Of a DNA stretch of 64,000 nucleotides, positions 32,583 through 41,031 are shown one piece after another. Location: positions 62,001-126,000 of the forward strand of contig CAMUJF010000002.1 of NCBI GenBank assembly GCA_947089135.1, in the 5' to 3' direction. A program made the translations under genes and the position numbers. The stretch's first letter is position 1. Each line of letters starts with the position of its first letter. Under the pieces are notes generated by a model, which did no database searches, was not told the origin of the DNA, and worked only from the letters and a program-made list of their open reading frames with translations. Source of the DNA: an uncultured Clostridia bacterium. GTDB taxonomy: Bacteria > Bacillota > Clostridia > Oscillospirales > Ruminococcaceae.

Positions 32583-33740
32583 CTAATTCGCGTCATAGAA
32601 AAGACGGTAATTCTTTTCCGAATGCGAATATACGCTCATAACAAGACCTATGCATACAAACATACTCGCCATGCTCGTTCCTCCTTGACTTACAAATGGC
32701 AGTGGAACGCCTATAACGGGCATTACTCCAAGCACCATGCCGAGATTCAGTATGCAGTGGATAAACACCATTGAGAACACGCCTATGCACATGAATTTTC
32801 CCAAATCGTCCTTGGCTATCCTGCTGTCAATTACTATTTTCAGGCATATAAAGGACAGCGCGGCAATAAGTGCGATACAGCCTAAAAAGCCGAAGCACTG
32901 TCCCACATAGGTGAAGATAAAGTCGTTCTGGACATAGGGTACGCTGACATATTCGTCCGCGAAAAGCCCCTTGCCGAAAAGCTGTCCCGAACCGAGCGCA
33001 AGCTTTCCCCAGTACTGCTGATAGGCTATTGCCGCAAATTCGGGGTCGTTCATGGGATCTTCCTGGAACAGAACAAGAAAACGCATTTTCTGGTGCGGGA
33101 GCATTATTTTCTCCCACAGTATCCAAATTGCCACAGGCGCGGCAATAAGGCAGGGAAGTATGTACTTCCACGAAATACCGGCTGCGAACATCATGCTGAC
33201 AAACATGAAGAAAAACACCAAAGCTGTTCCGTCGTCGCCCTGAGCAACAACGATAAGCGTGGGCACGGCTCCGTGCAGACAGAGCATTGCCACGTGACCT
33301 ATATGATTTATCTTGTCCCCGACCTTTGAAAGATGCAGGGCAAAGGACATTACAAAGGCTATCTTGAGTATCTCGGAGGGCTGTAAAGTGGTAAAGCCCA
33401 GATTTATCCATGCAGCGTCGTCCACGCCTTCGTTAGGCTTGTAAACAAGGGGCGTAAAGGTCAGAAGCGTAAGCCCTACCGCTCCGGGGACGTACAGAAA
33501 CCACAGCTTGATGAATTTATGGTAGTCAAGCGCGGACATAATAAGCGCGGCGGCAGCTCCCGCGCAAAGGCATAAAAACTGCATTTTATACATTGTACTG
33601 TCCTTGCTTGTAACACCGTTCTGCACAAGCGAAAACATCAAAAGCACCGAGAAAGCCGATACCCCGCAGACCGATATGAAAAGCGGCTTGTCAAGCTTGC
33701 GGAAGTACTGGAGCAAAGCTCTGAAAACGGTTTTTATCAT
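32583..33740 (-). CDS. rodA: SEDS-family peptidoglycan glycosyltransferase (RodA type)
   Basis: A 385-aa polytopic membrane protein with about 10 segments that polymerises lipid II during cell elongation together with a class B PBP. Conserved SEDS features: AWINLGFTTLQPSEILKIAFV (usual R-W-I-x-L-G...QPSE), QGDDGTALVF (catalytic Asp; usually QPDLGTA), and GVMPVIGVPLPFVSQGGTS near the C-terminus. It is shorter than FtsW and lacks its N-terminal extension. A consensus promoter lies upstream. AAAGAAAGGAACTTCA precedes the ATG. Confidence 0.92.
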   Translation of the reverse strand: MIKTVFRALLQYFRKLDKPLFISVCGVSAFSVLLMFSLVQNGVTSKDSTMYKMQFLCLCAGAAAALIMSALDYHKFIKLWFLYVPGAVGLTLLTFTPLVYKPNEGVDDAAWINLGFTTLQPSEILKIAFVMSFALHLSKVGDKINHIGHVAMLCLHGAVPTLIVVAQGDDGTALVFFFMFVSMMFAAGISWKYILPCLIAAPVAIWILWEKIMLPHQKMRFLVLFQEDPMNDPEFAAIAYQQYWGKLALGSGQLFGKGLFADEYVSVPYVQNDFIFTYVGQCFGFLGCIALIAALSFICLKIVIDSRIAKDDLGKFMCIGVFSMVFIHCILNLGMVLGVMPVIGVPLPFVSQGGTSMASMFVCIGLVMSVYSHSEKNYRLFYDAN

Positions 33741-33783
33741 TGAAGTTCCTTTCTTTTATACGATTGCGTGTTGTCTACAAATT

Positions 33784-33812
33784 ATTATACCTTATTAAAA
33801 ACCGCATTTCAA
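33784..33812 (-). promoter_or_regulatory. rodA promoter
   Basis: On the minus strand TTGAAA (33812-33807) and TATAAT (33789-33784), 17-bp spacer, about 44 bp from the start codon. Confidence 0.8.
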
Positions 33813-33842
33813 GAGGTTTTGAGTATTTATACCAAATTGTAA

Positions 33843-35126
33843 TCATTCGCTGACATAGTAGTCGTCAGGATCAAAATATTCTTCGCTGATATTTTTTCCC
33901 AGCACCTCGAAAATATAGTCGTAGCTGAACCTGCTCATATTCTTCACTCCGTGGGACTCTGCAAGTTCTCTGGTGTAGTCCGACAGTGGATAAAGCCTTA
34001 CGTCGCGATAGTTTCCGTCGTAGTGCGTAATCACAGGAATAAGCTCTATATTGCCTATAACTGGATTTTGATCCCGTTCCGCTTCCTCGTCGATACGTAT
34101 TGAAACGTCAAATTTCAGCACGCCGCCTATAAGGTTCTGTCCCACGCTCTGGGCGGAAATAAAATTTCCCAGGGAATAAGCGCACAACGCTACGGAACCG
34201 TCCTCTCGCCCTATTTCCTCAATATCCCGAAGCACGTGGGGGTGATTTCCGATAATTATATCCGCGCCCGCGTCCGCAAGGATTTTCGCGGTATTCCTTT
34301 GGTAATCGCTGATAATGTCGGAGTCCTCAACTCCCCAGTGAAGCGATACAACACAAACGTCGGAAATTTCGTTTGCGGCTGCAATTTCGGACTTAATAGT
34401 TTCGATATCGTAAGCGTCTCCGATCGAAAGTTCGCTTCCCACAGGCAGACTGAGACCGTTGAGCGACTCGGTATATGACAAAAATGAGAAAGTTATACCG
34501 CCATAGTCGGCGGTGCGGATATTCGCTCTGTCCTCCGCATTTCGGTACGCACCGCATACAACGGCTTCTTCTCGGCTGTCCCAGTAGTCAAGACAGGCGG
34601 AAAGTCCCTCAGTACCCTTGTCAAGAGTGTGATTGTTAGCAATTGTGAACACATCGAAGCCGATATCAATCATATGGTCTCCCAATGCTGTCGGACTGTT
34701 GAAACGCGGATATGTGGATGGTTCAAAAACATCGTTGCATATAAGGGTCTCTTGGTTTATAATTGCCATATCCGCTCTGCGGATAAGAGCTTCAATATTT
34801 TTATAGGCGTACTCAAAGTCGTATCCTGCATTTCCGTCGTGAGCCGCTCCGTAACGCGCGGCTGCCTGCTTATATATACTTGAATGTATAAGGTTGTCCC
34901 CAACGGCGGCAACGCTTACTGTGGCAAATTCGGGCACAGGCTTTGCGGTTGTTGTTTCCTCGGATGAAACGCTTTCGGCTTCGGTTCGCGGCATACCTGC
35001 CGCGGTAAGACTTTCCGTCACAGAAAGGGTCTGCTCTTCGGGAAGCTCATGGCTGACGCTTGAACAGCATGCAAAAAATATTACCGCTGCCGTGAATGAC
35101 ATAACTAAACTGATTATTTTTTTCAT
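33843..35126 (-). CDS. CapA-family lipoprotein (PGA_cap metallophosphatase-like domain)
   Basis: A 427-aa protein with a lipoprotein signal (MKKIISLVMSFTAAVIFFACC). A Thr/Ser/Glu-rich linker follows to about residue 70. The CapA domain shows SVAAVGDNLIHSSIY, AIINQETLIC, ANNHTLDKGTEGL, VVSLHWGVEDS and IIGNHPHVLRDIEEIG. This calcineurin-like fold is linked to poly-gamma-glutamate capsule synthesis, but many members have other surface roles; no capB/capC are present. The start has no convincing ribosome site, so its expression may be weak or begin near the ATG. Confidence 0.88.
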   Translation of the reverse strand: MKKIISLVMSFTAAVIFFACCSSVSHELPEEQTLSVTESLTAAGMPRTEAESVSSEETTTAKPVPEFATVSVAAVGDNLIHSSIYKQAAARYGAAHDGNAGYDFEYAYKNIEALIRRADMAIINQETLICNDVFEPSTYPRFNSPTALGDHMIDIGFDVFTIANNHTLDKGTEGLSACLDYWDSREEAVVCGAYRNAEDRANIRTADYGGITFSFLSYTESLNGLSLPVGSELSIGDAYDIETIKSEIAAANEISDVCVVSLHWGVEDSDIISDYQRNTAKILADAGADIIIGNHPHVLRDIEEIGREDGSVALCAYSLGNFISAQSVGQNLIGGVLKFDVSIRIDEEAERDQNPVIGNIELIPVITHYDGNYRDVRLYPLSDYTRELAESHGVKNMSRFSYDYIFEVLGKNISEEYFDPDDYYVSE

Positions 35127-35238
35127 ATATTGTCAATACTTTAACTAAATTAGAGGAAAAGCTTAACTCCTTTCACAAATTTGTCAATAACATTATAAAA
35201 TATTTTACGGTAAAATGCAATCATTTAAAAAAAATATA

Positions 35239-35267
35239 TTGAAAAAACGGGATTTATGCTATATAAT
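35239..35267 (+). promoter_or_regulatory. Promoter for the NAD-salvage operon
   Basis: TTGAAA (35239-35244) and TATAAT (35262-35267) with 17-bp spacing. Transcripts would begin near 35274 and carry the whole structured element before the first gene. Confidence 0.8.
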
Positions 35268-35316
35268 GTAAATATATATACCAAAATATGCTGTAACTTT
35301 ACAGCGGAACATTTAT

Positions 35317-35402
35317 ATACTGCCCGCTATTTCAAACAATACAATTGTTTGAAATGCCGCCATTGGCGGCTTGCAAAGCTTTTAGCTTTGCGCGGGCAGT
35401 AT
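35317..35402 (+). ncRNA. Structured leader element 1: cloverleaf-like four-way junction
   Basis: An 11-bp closing stem (35317-35327 with 35392-35402) encloses three hairpins with almost no linkers. They are a 12-bp stem (35329-35340/35344-35355), a GCCGCC/GGCGGC stem (35356-35370) and a GCAAAGC/GCTTTGC stem (35373-35391). All stems are perfect. No known riboswitch comes to mind. It may act in RNA or be a mobile palindromic DNA element. Confidence 0.6.
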
Positions 35403-35409
35403 GAACGGC

Positions 35410-35485
35410 GGCTCTACAGCGGCTTTGCCGCCGACCGGCAATTTTATTGCCGGTATTGCAAAATTGTAAATTTTGCAATAGAGCC
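35410..35485 (+). ncRNA. Structured leader element 2: second cloverleaf-like junction
   Basis: Closing stem GGCTCTA/TAGAGCC (35410-35416 with 35479-35485). It encloses GCGGC/GCCGC (35419-35431), a 9-bp stem with TTT loop (35434-35454) and an 11-bp stem with GTA loop (35455-35479). It repeats the architecture of element 1 with unrelated sequence, which points to selection on structure. An alternative pairing of GGCGGC (35407-35412) with 35427-35432 is possible. Confidence 0.6.
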
Positions 35486-35541
35486 TATTATAACAGTAAG
35501 ATATATGTCCTGAAAATCAACGTAAAAGGAGCGCGGTCAAA

Positions 35542-36210
35542 ATGAGAAAATTTTCTACACAAACCCCCGATGTTTGCAGGGAAACTGTTTGCGGACTTAT
35601 TTCCGAAATAAGAGAACTGCCGTCAATGGACTTTTCAGAGCTTGTCCCCGAAAAGACGGCGCTGATCGTTGTTGACGTTATAAACGGATTTATCCGCGAG
35701 GGTGCGATGTCGTCGCCGATTATCGAGGGGATCATTCCTCATACGGTAAAGCTTACCGAAAAATGCAAAGGCGCGGGTATACCCATAGCTGCTTTTGCAG
35801 ACTGCCACAGTGAAAACTGTGCGGAGTTCGCGTCCTTTCCTCCTCACTGCATAGACGGAACGAGCGAAAGCGAGCTTGTTGACGAGTTTAAAGCGGTGGG
35901 AGGGTACTACCTGATAAAGAAAAATTCCACAAACGGATTCCATGAAAAAGATTTCATGCACGAGCTTGTGCGTAAGCCCAAGGTGAACACTTTTGTCGTT
36001 GCCGGAGACTGTACGGATATCTGCGTTATGCAGTTCTGCCTTACCCTTAAAACATGGTTTACCGCCCAGAACAGGACTTCGGAAATAATCGTTCCGCTGA
36101 ACTGCGTCGAGACCTACGACAGTCCCGGCCACAACGCGGATTTCATGAACATCGCCGCCTACAAAATAATGAAAGACAGCGGCATAAGATTTGTTTCCGA
36201 GATAAAGTGA
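35542..36210 (+). CDS. Isochorismatase-family cysteine hydrolase, probable nicotinamidase
   Basis: A 222-aa hydrolase with the catalytic triad of the family: Asp in LIVVDVINGF, Lys in YLIKKNSTNGF and Cys in GDCTDICVMQF. A metal-binding Asp/His pair is likely in AFADCHSEN. The nicotinate phosphoribosyltransferase gene starts 16 bp downstream, so nicotinamide deamidation to nicotinate is the most economical role. It is somewhat longer at the N-terminus than typical PncA (about 35 residues of unknown use). AAAGGAG precedes the ATG. Confidence 0.85.
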   Translation: MRKFSTQTPDVCRETVCGLISEIRELPSMDFSELVPEKTALIVVDVINGFIREGAMSSPIIEGIIPHTVKLTEKCKGAGIPIAAFADCHSENCAEFASFPPHCIDGTSESELVDEFKAVGGYYLIKKNSTNGFHEKDFMHELVRKPKVNTFVVAGDCTDICVMQFCLTLKTWFTAQNRTSEIIVPLNCVETYDSPGHNADFMNIAAYKIMKDSGIRFVSEIK

Positions 36211-36225
36211 TAAGGACGTGCTGAT

Positions 36226-37671
36226 ATGAATAAAACTGCAAGAAATCTTACAATGCTCACCGATTTTTACGAGCTGACAATGGCTAACGGCTATTTTGAA
36301 AACGGCATGGGCGATATGATATCATATTTCGATATGTTTTTCAGAAGCGTTCCCGACAACGGCGGCTTCGCAATAATGTGCGGTCTTGACCAGATGATAG
36401 ACTATATGAACGATCTCAGCTTTGACGACGACGATATAGAGTATTTGCGGGCAAAAGGAATTTTCAGCGAGAAATTTTTGGAGTACCTGCGTGACTTCCG
36501 CTTTTGCTGCGACGTTTGGGCTGTACCCGAGGGTACGCCTATCTTCCCCGGAGAACCGGTGGTTACCGTCCGCGGACCCGCCATTCAGGCTCAGTTTGTG
36601 GAAACAATGGTGCTCATCTGCATAAATCACCAAAGCCTTATCGCAACCAAGGCGAACAGAATAGTCCGCGCCGCCGAGGGCAGACCCGTTATGGAATTCG
36701 GCTCGCGCCGCGCTCAGGGCTGCGACGGAGCTATTTACGGCGCGAGAGCCGCTTATATTGCAGGCTGCTGCGGTACTGCCTGCACCATTTCCGACAAGGA
36801 AATGGGCGTTACCGCGCTGGGTACTATGGCTCACTCATGGATACAGATGTTTGACAGCGAGCTTGAAGCCTTCCGCGCCTACGCAAAATGCTACCCGAAC
36901 GGTACGACTCTTTTGGTGGACACCTACAATGTGCTTAAATCGGGAGTCCCCAACGCCATAACGGTGTTCAAGGAAATGCGAGAAAGAGGCGAAAAGCCAG
37001 CGGGAATACGCATTGACAGCGGCGATATAACCTATCTTTCCAAACGCGCAAGACAGATGCTGGACGACGAGGGCTTTCCCGATGTGAAGATAGTCGCGTC
37101 CAATTCGCTGGACGAATATATTATCCGCGATATCCTTGTGCAGGGCGCAAAGGTTGACAGCTTCGGGGTTGGCGAAAGAATGATAACCTCCAAATCCGAG
37201 CCTGTTTTCGGAGGCGTATATAAACTTGTGGCTGTGGAAAAGGACAGCAAGATCGTACCGAAAATAAAGCTTTCTGAAAACAGTACAAAAATAACAAATC
37301 CCGATTTTAAAGAAGTATGGAGACTTTTCGACACCTCCACGGGAATGGCTATCGCTGACGTTCTGACCTGCCGCGGAGAGATAATCGACGATACAAAGCC
37401 TTATGAAATATTTGACCCGGAGCATACCTACAAACGCAAGCTGCTGGAGAATTTCAGTGCGGTAAGGCTTCTCGAACCTATCTTTTTAGACGGCGGCTGC
37501 GTTTACGAAAGACCGTCCGCGTATGATATCCGTGAGTACTGCGCCGCCCAGCTCAATACTATCTGGGACGAGGTAAAGCGGTTTGAGTACCCGCACAAAT
37601 ACTATGTTGACCTTTCCCAACAGCTTTGGGACAAGAAAAACGAATTACTTCACAAAGAATATAAGGGATAA
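36226..37671 (+). CDS. pncB: Nicotinate phosphoribosyltransferase
   Basis: A 481-aa NAPRTase that converts nicotinate and PRPP to NaMN with ATP hydrolysis, in NAD salvage. Diagnostic segments: LLTDFYELTMANGYF-like start (MLTDFYELTMANGYF), EFGSRRAQGCDGAIYGARAAY, GTMAHSWIQMF, LLVDTYNVLKSG, GIRIDSGDITYLS and VASNSLDEYII. The length matches the Firmicute type. AAGGACG precedes the ATG. Together with the upstream hydrolase it forms a two-gene salvage operon behind an unusual leader. Confidence 0.95.
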   Translation: MNKTARNLTMLTDFYELTMANGYFENGMGDMISYFDMFFRSVPDNGGFAIMCGLDQMIDYMNDLSFDDDDIEYLRAKGIFSEKFLEYLRDFRFCCDVWAVPEGTPIFPGEPVVTVRGPAIQAQFVETMVLICINHQSLIATKANRIVRAAEGRPVMEFGSRRAQGCDGAIYGARAAYIAGCCGTACTISDKEMGVTALGTMAHSWIQMFDSELEAFRAYAKCYPNGTTLLVDTYNVLKSGVPNAITVFKEMRERGEKPAGIRIDSGDITYLSKRARQMLDDEGFPDVKIVASNSLDEYIIRDILVQGAKVDSFGVGERMITSKSEPVFGGVYKLVAVEKDSKIVPKIKLSENSTKITNPDFKEVWRLFDTSTGMAIADVLTCRGEIIDDTKPYEIFDPEHTYKRKLLENFSAVRLLEPIFLDGGCVYERPSAYDIREYCAAQLNTIWDEVKRFEYPHKYYVDLSQQLWDKKNELLHKEYKG

Positions 37672-37699
37672 ATTTTTTCGGAGATTCAGGACAAAATAC

Positions 37700-37728
37700 T
37701 TGACAGAAATCGGACGCTATGATATAAT
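37700..37728 (+). promoter_or_regulatory. Rubredoxin promoter
   Basis: Perfect TTGACA (37700-37705), 17-bp spacer and TATAAT (37723-37728), about 47 bp before the start codon. Confidence 0.9.
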
Positions 37729-37774
37729 CAAAACTGTACCGATTTAGTATATTTTATCAAAGGAGGACTTTATT

Positions 37775-37930
37775 ATGGATAAGTACGAATGCCCTTGCTC
37801 ATACGTTTACGACGAGGCTAAAGGCGATCCCGACGGAGGAATAGCTCCCGGCACAAAGTGGGAGGATATCCCTGAGGATTGGGTTTGCCCCGTATGCGGT
37901 CTGAGCAAAAGCGAGTTTACCAAGCTGTAA
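37775..37930 (+). CDS. Rubredoxin with a CxC first iron-binding pair
   Basis: A 51-aa protein found by direct translation. It begins MDKYECPCSYVYDEAKGD, continues GGIAPGTKWEDIPEDW and ends VCPVCGLSKSEFTKL. The second Fe pair CPVCG is canonical, but the first is Cys6-Pro-Cys8 (CxC), where classical rubredoxins have CxxCGY. I recall similar CPCGY variants in gut clostridia. It transfers electrons, most likely to the FprA flavodiiron protein encoded next. AAAGGAGGACTTTATT precedes the ATG, and it has its own strong promoter. Confidence 0.93.
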   Translation: MDKYECPCSYVYDEAKGDPDGGIAPGTKWEDIPEDWVCPVCGLSKSEFTKL

Positions 37931-37950
37931 TTGCAAATTGCCAATTACAG

Positions 37951-37996
37951 GCGGCAGTCCGACGGCGTGTAACGGTACAGGCTTTCGGACTGCCGC
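37951..37996 (+). terminator. Hairpin between rubredoxin and fprA
   Basis: A 12-bp perfect stem GCGGCAGTCCGA (37951-37962) with 37985-37996 and a 22-nt loop. There is no T-run, so it may attenuate or protect rubredoxin mRNA rather than fully terminate. Confidence 0.5.
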
Positions 37997-38065
37997 GCGC
38001 TTTAAGGCTTTGACTCATCGATCTCCTTAAAAGTGACGAATTTTAATGAAAGAAAGGGAATTTTT

Positions 38066-39247
38066 ATGCTTAAGCTGAAAGAAAATATTTACTATGTGGG
38101 CGCGGTAAATCCCAATCTGCGCGTTTTTGATATCATTATGAAGACCGAGTACGGCACCACCTATAACGCATACCTTATCAAGGGAGACAAGACTGCGCTG
38201 GTTGAGACCGTACACGACCGTTTCCGCGGGGTTATGACAAGCAATATCCGTGAAATATGCGAGCTGTCCGATATAGATTACGTTGTGTTCAACCACACCG
38301 AACCCGACCACAGCGGTTCGGTTGACGAGATCATGAAAGCCAATCCCGATGTGACTATAGTCGGTTCAGCGGCTGCGATAAAAAATATTACCAACGTTGC
38401 CAACGCTCAGTTCAAGAGCATGACAGTCAAGAACGGCGATACTCTCGATCTGGGGCAGGGAATAGTTTTGGAGTTCATTTCCGCTCCGAATCTCCATTGG
38501 CCCGACAGTATTTTCACATATGTTCCCGCAAGAAAGACCGTGTTTACCTGCGATTTCCTCGGTGCGCACTACTGCGAACCTCTGATCACCGACGACGAGA
38601 TAACCTATCCCGAAGCATACGACGCGGCTTTTGCATACTACTATGCGGCTATCTTCGGACCTTTCCCCAAGTTTGTAAGGGACGGTCTTGCAAAGCTTGA
38701 ACCGCTGGATTTCGACATGGTGTGCTGCTCTCACGGTCCCGTGCTGAAAAACAGCATCAAGCGGGCTATGGAAAAATACGCGGAGTTTGCCGCTCCCAAG
38801 GATACGGGCAGGACTGCGGCTATCTTCTATGTTTCGGCATACGGCTATACCAAAGCGGCTGCGGAGCGTTACGCCCAAAAGCTTGGCGAGCTTGGAGTTA
38901 CCGCAAAGTGCTATAATGTCATAGAGCATGACATGAGCGAGATATCCGCGGCTATAGGCAGTTCCGCGGGACTTGTATTCGGTTCTCCAACCATAAACCG
39001 CGACGCTCTCAAACCAATTTGGGACGTGCTTTCCGTTGTGGACGCTATCACAAACCGCGGCAAGCCATATGCGGTGTTCGGCTCATACGGCTGGAGCGGC
39101 GAGGCCTGCGGAATGCTTGAAGCGCGTGCCGATGGTCTGGGGCTGAAAAAAGTCCACGAGTCGTACAAATGGCTGCTGAAGCCTACCGAGGACGACTTGA
39201 AGCAGATCGACAAGCTTGCGGAAGAATTTGCCGCGGCGTTAAAGTAA
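38066..39247 (+). CDS. fprA: FprA-family A-type flavoprotein (flavodiiron O2/NO reductase)
   Basis: A 393-aa protein. The N-terminal metallo-beta-lactamase-like domain holds the diiron ligands (FNHTEPDHSGS, H-x-E-x-D-H). The C-terminal flavodoxin domain binds FMN (AAIFYVSAYGYTKAAAERYA... FGSPTINRDA... FGSYGWSGEA). Such enzymes reduce O2 to water in anaerobes, taking electrons from rubredoxin, whose gene lies just upstream. The start MLKLKENIYYVGA follows GAAAGGGAATTTTT; eleven residues upstream in frame are unlikely. Confidence 0.93.
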   Translation: MLKLKENIYYVGAVNPNLRVFDIIMKTEYGTTYNAYLIKGDKTALVETVHDRFRGVMTSNIREICELSDIDYVVFNHTEPDHSGSVDEIMKANPDVTIVGSAAAIKNITNVANAQFKSMTVKNGDTLDLGQGIVLEFISAPNLHWPDSIFTYVPARKTVFTCDFLGAHYCEPLITDDEITYPEAYDAAFAYYYAAIFGPFPKFVRDGLAKLEPLDFDMVCCSHGPVLKNSIKRAMEKYAEFAAPKDTGRTAAIFYVSAYGYTKAAAERYAQKLGELGVTAKCYNVIEHDMSEISAAIGSSAGLVFGSPTINRDALKPIWDVLSVVDAITNRGKPYAVFGSYGWSGEACGMLEARADGLGLKKVHESYKWLLKPTEDDLKQIDKLAEEFAAALK

Positions 39248-39255
39248 AAAGAAAA

Positions 39256-39289
39256 ACTCCGTGAAGTTCAAAGCTTCGCGGAGTTTTTT
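39256..39289 (+). terminator. fprA terminator
   Basis: Stem ACTCCGTGAAG (39256-39266) with CTTCGCGGAGT (39274-39284) and a six-T run. Confidence 0.88.
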
Positions 39290-39411
39290 GTGCGTAATTG
39301 CTGATAATTGACAAGCAAAATGAAAAAACACCTAAATGAAGTAAGCATAATCGCAATGCTTGTACCATGCATATACTAAAAAGAATTAAATCTTTCAAAG
39401 GAGTGGTCTGC

Positions 39412-41031
39412 ATGGGTCTTACAGCAGAATCAGTGGGAAGAAATGTCTGCGGCGAATCATTTGTTGTAAATAAACGGGACGGCGACAAGGTTATTGCTTT
39501 AGCTGGAAATCCGAATGTAGGAAAATCAACGGTTTTTAACGCGCTTACGGGAATGAAGCAGCATACGGGCAATTGGACGGGAAAAACAGTCTGCAATGCT
39601 CAGGGAAGATGCAGCCGCGGGGGTAACCACTATGTTATGGTGGATATTCCCGGTACATATTCGCTGCTTGCTCATTCCGCTGAGGAGGAGGTAGCAAGGG
39701 ATTTTATCTGTTTCGGTTCCCCAGAAACAGGTACTCCCGACGCTGTGATAGTGGTATGCGACGCTACTTGTCTTGAAAGAAATCTGAATCTTGTTCTGCA
39801 AACCATAGAAATCACAGAGCATACACTTGTTTGCGTAAATCTTTTGGACGAGGCGAAAAAAAAGAAAATTTCCGTCGACCTTGAAAAGCTGAGCAAAATG
39901 CTCGGCGTACCGGTTTGCGGTGCAGCGGCAAGGAGCGGAAATGGTATTGAGGAAATGATGGAGCGGCTTCCCGAAGCTATAGCGGCTAAGCCTTCACCAA
40001 AGCCGTGCGTTGTTTATTCGGAAGAAGTGGAAGCTGCGGTGGGGATACTTTCAGCAGCTCTTGAACCCAAGCTTTGCGGGAAACTTTCACCGCGCTGGAC
40101 GGCTTTGAAAATACTTGAGGGGGACGAAAAACTTCTTGATTCCATAAGCAGTTTTGTCGGACTTGACGTTGTCTCTGACGAGGAACTGTATGCTGCCGCA
40201 TTCAGGGCAGGCGAACTTCTTGCGGAAAAAGGTATAGACCGCACTGTGCTTAAAGATATGCTTGTGACTTCGGTAGTCAGACAGGCGGAACGTTACGCTG
40301 CCGGGTGTGTAACATTTGAAAAGTCAGACTATTACGAGCGCGACAGGCGTATAGACCGAGTACTTACTCACAAGGTATGGGGCGTTCCCATTATGGCGAC
40401 CCTGCTGCTGGCAATATTCTGGATCACCATTGAGGGAGCGAACTACCCCTCAGATCTGCTTTTCGGAGCACTGTTCTCGCTTGGAGATAAGCTTTCGGCT
40501 CTGCTTGCAAATTCCGGCGCTCCGGATTGGCTCAGGGAGCTTTTGATAGACGGCGTGTACCGTGTTCTTGCATGGGTAACGTCGGTAATGCTTCCTCCTA
40601 TGGCAATATTTTTTCCTCTGTTCACGCTTTTGGAGGATGTAGGATATCTTCCCCGCGCGGCTTTCAATCTTGACAGACACTTCAAAAAGGCGGGAGCTTG
40701 CGGAAAGCAGGCTCTTACAATGGCCATGGGATTTGGCTGCAATGCCGCCGGAGTAACGGGCTGCCGTATAATAGATTCCCCGCGTGAAAGACTTATAGCC
40801 ATACTTACCAACAGCTTTGTACCATGCAACGGCAGATTTCCGCAACCGTTCAAAGTGCAACATTTAATGCTGTGCAACGAGGTTTGGGGTCGCATTCAAC
40901 ACACGATAAACGGACGTTTTGGTAAATTCAGTTTAAACGGCTGCGGAAAGCTCCGCAGCCGTTTTTATGATACACCGTATTTTTACTGTCTCCGGTTTTC
41001 GCTTTACATTTATATATGCCACGTCAGCTGA
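39412..41031 (+). pseudogene. feoB: Ferrous iron transporter B, 3'-truncated
   Basis: The first about 475 residues are clear FeoB: G1 ALAGNPNVGKSTVFN, G3 DIPGTYSL, G4 VNLLDEA, then membrane segments and the gate motif up to NSFVPCNGRFP near 40842. There homology stops; a normal FeoB continues about 180-200 residues through the second gate. The remaining about 60 residues (QPFKVQHLMLCNEVW...) are out-of-family and read into the terminator and 3' end of the convergent topoisomerase gene. So the permease is incomplete and probably inactive. The start MGLTAESVGR has AAAGGAGTGGTCTGC upstream. No feoA is seen nearby. Confidence 0.85.
40935..40965. terminator. Bidirectional terminator between feoB remnant and topoisomerase gene
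   Basis: A 13-bp perfect stem AAACGGCTGCGGA (40935-40947) with 40952-40964 and a 4-nt loop. On the plus strand it ends GTTTTTATG. Confidence 0.75.

Larger units (their letters stand above)
35127..35541. other. 415-bp divergent intergenic region with structured leader
   Basis: The region between capA and the NAD-salvage genes. It holds a consensus plus-strand promoter and a leader of about 270 nt with two tandem cloverleaf-like folds (listed separately). The capA side is AT-rich, with a possible minus-strand TATAAT near 35190-35200. No coding sequence is seen. Confidence 0.7.

Noticed and set aside
40843..41031. A functional C-terminus for the FeoB protein
   Set aside because: The frame after CNGRFP has no membrane segments or FeoB motifs, and it runs through a terminator hairpin into the 3' end of the opposite gene.
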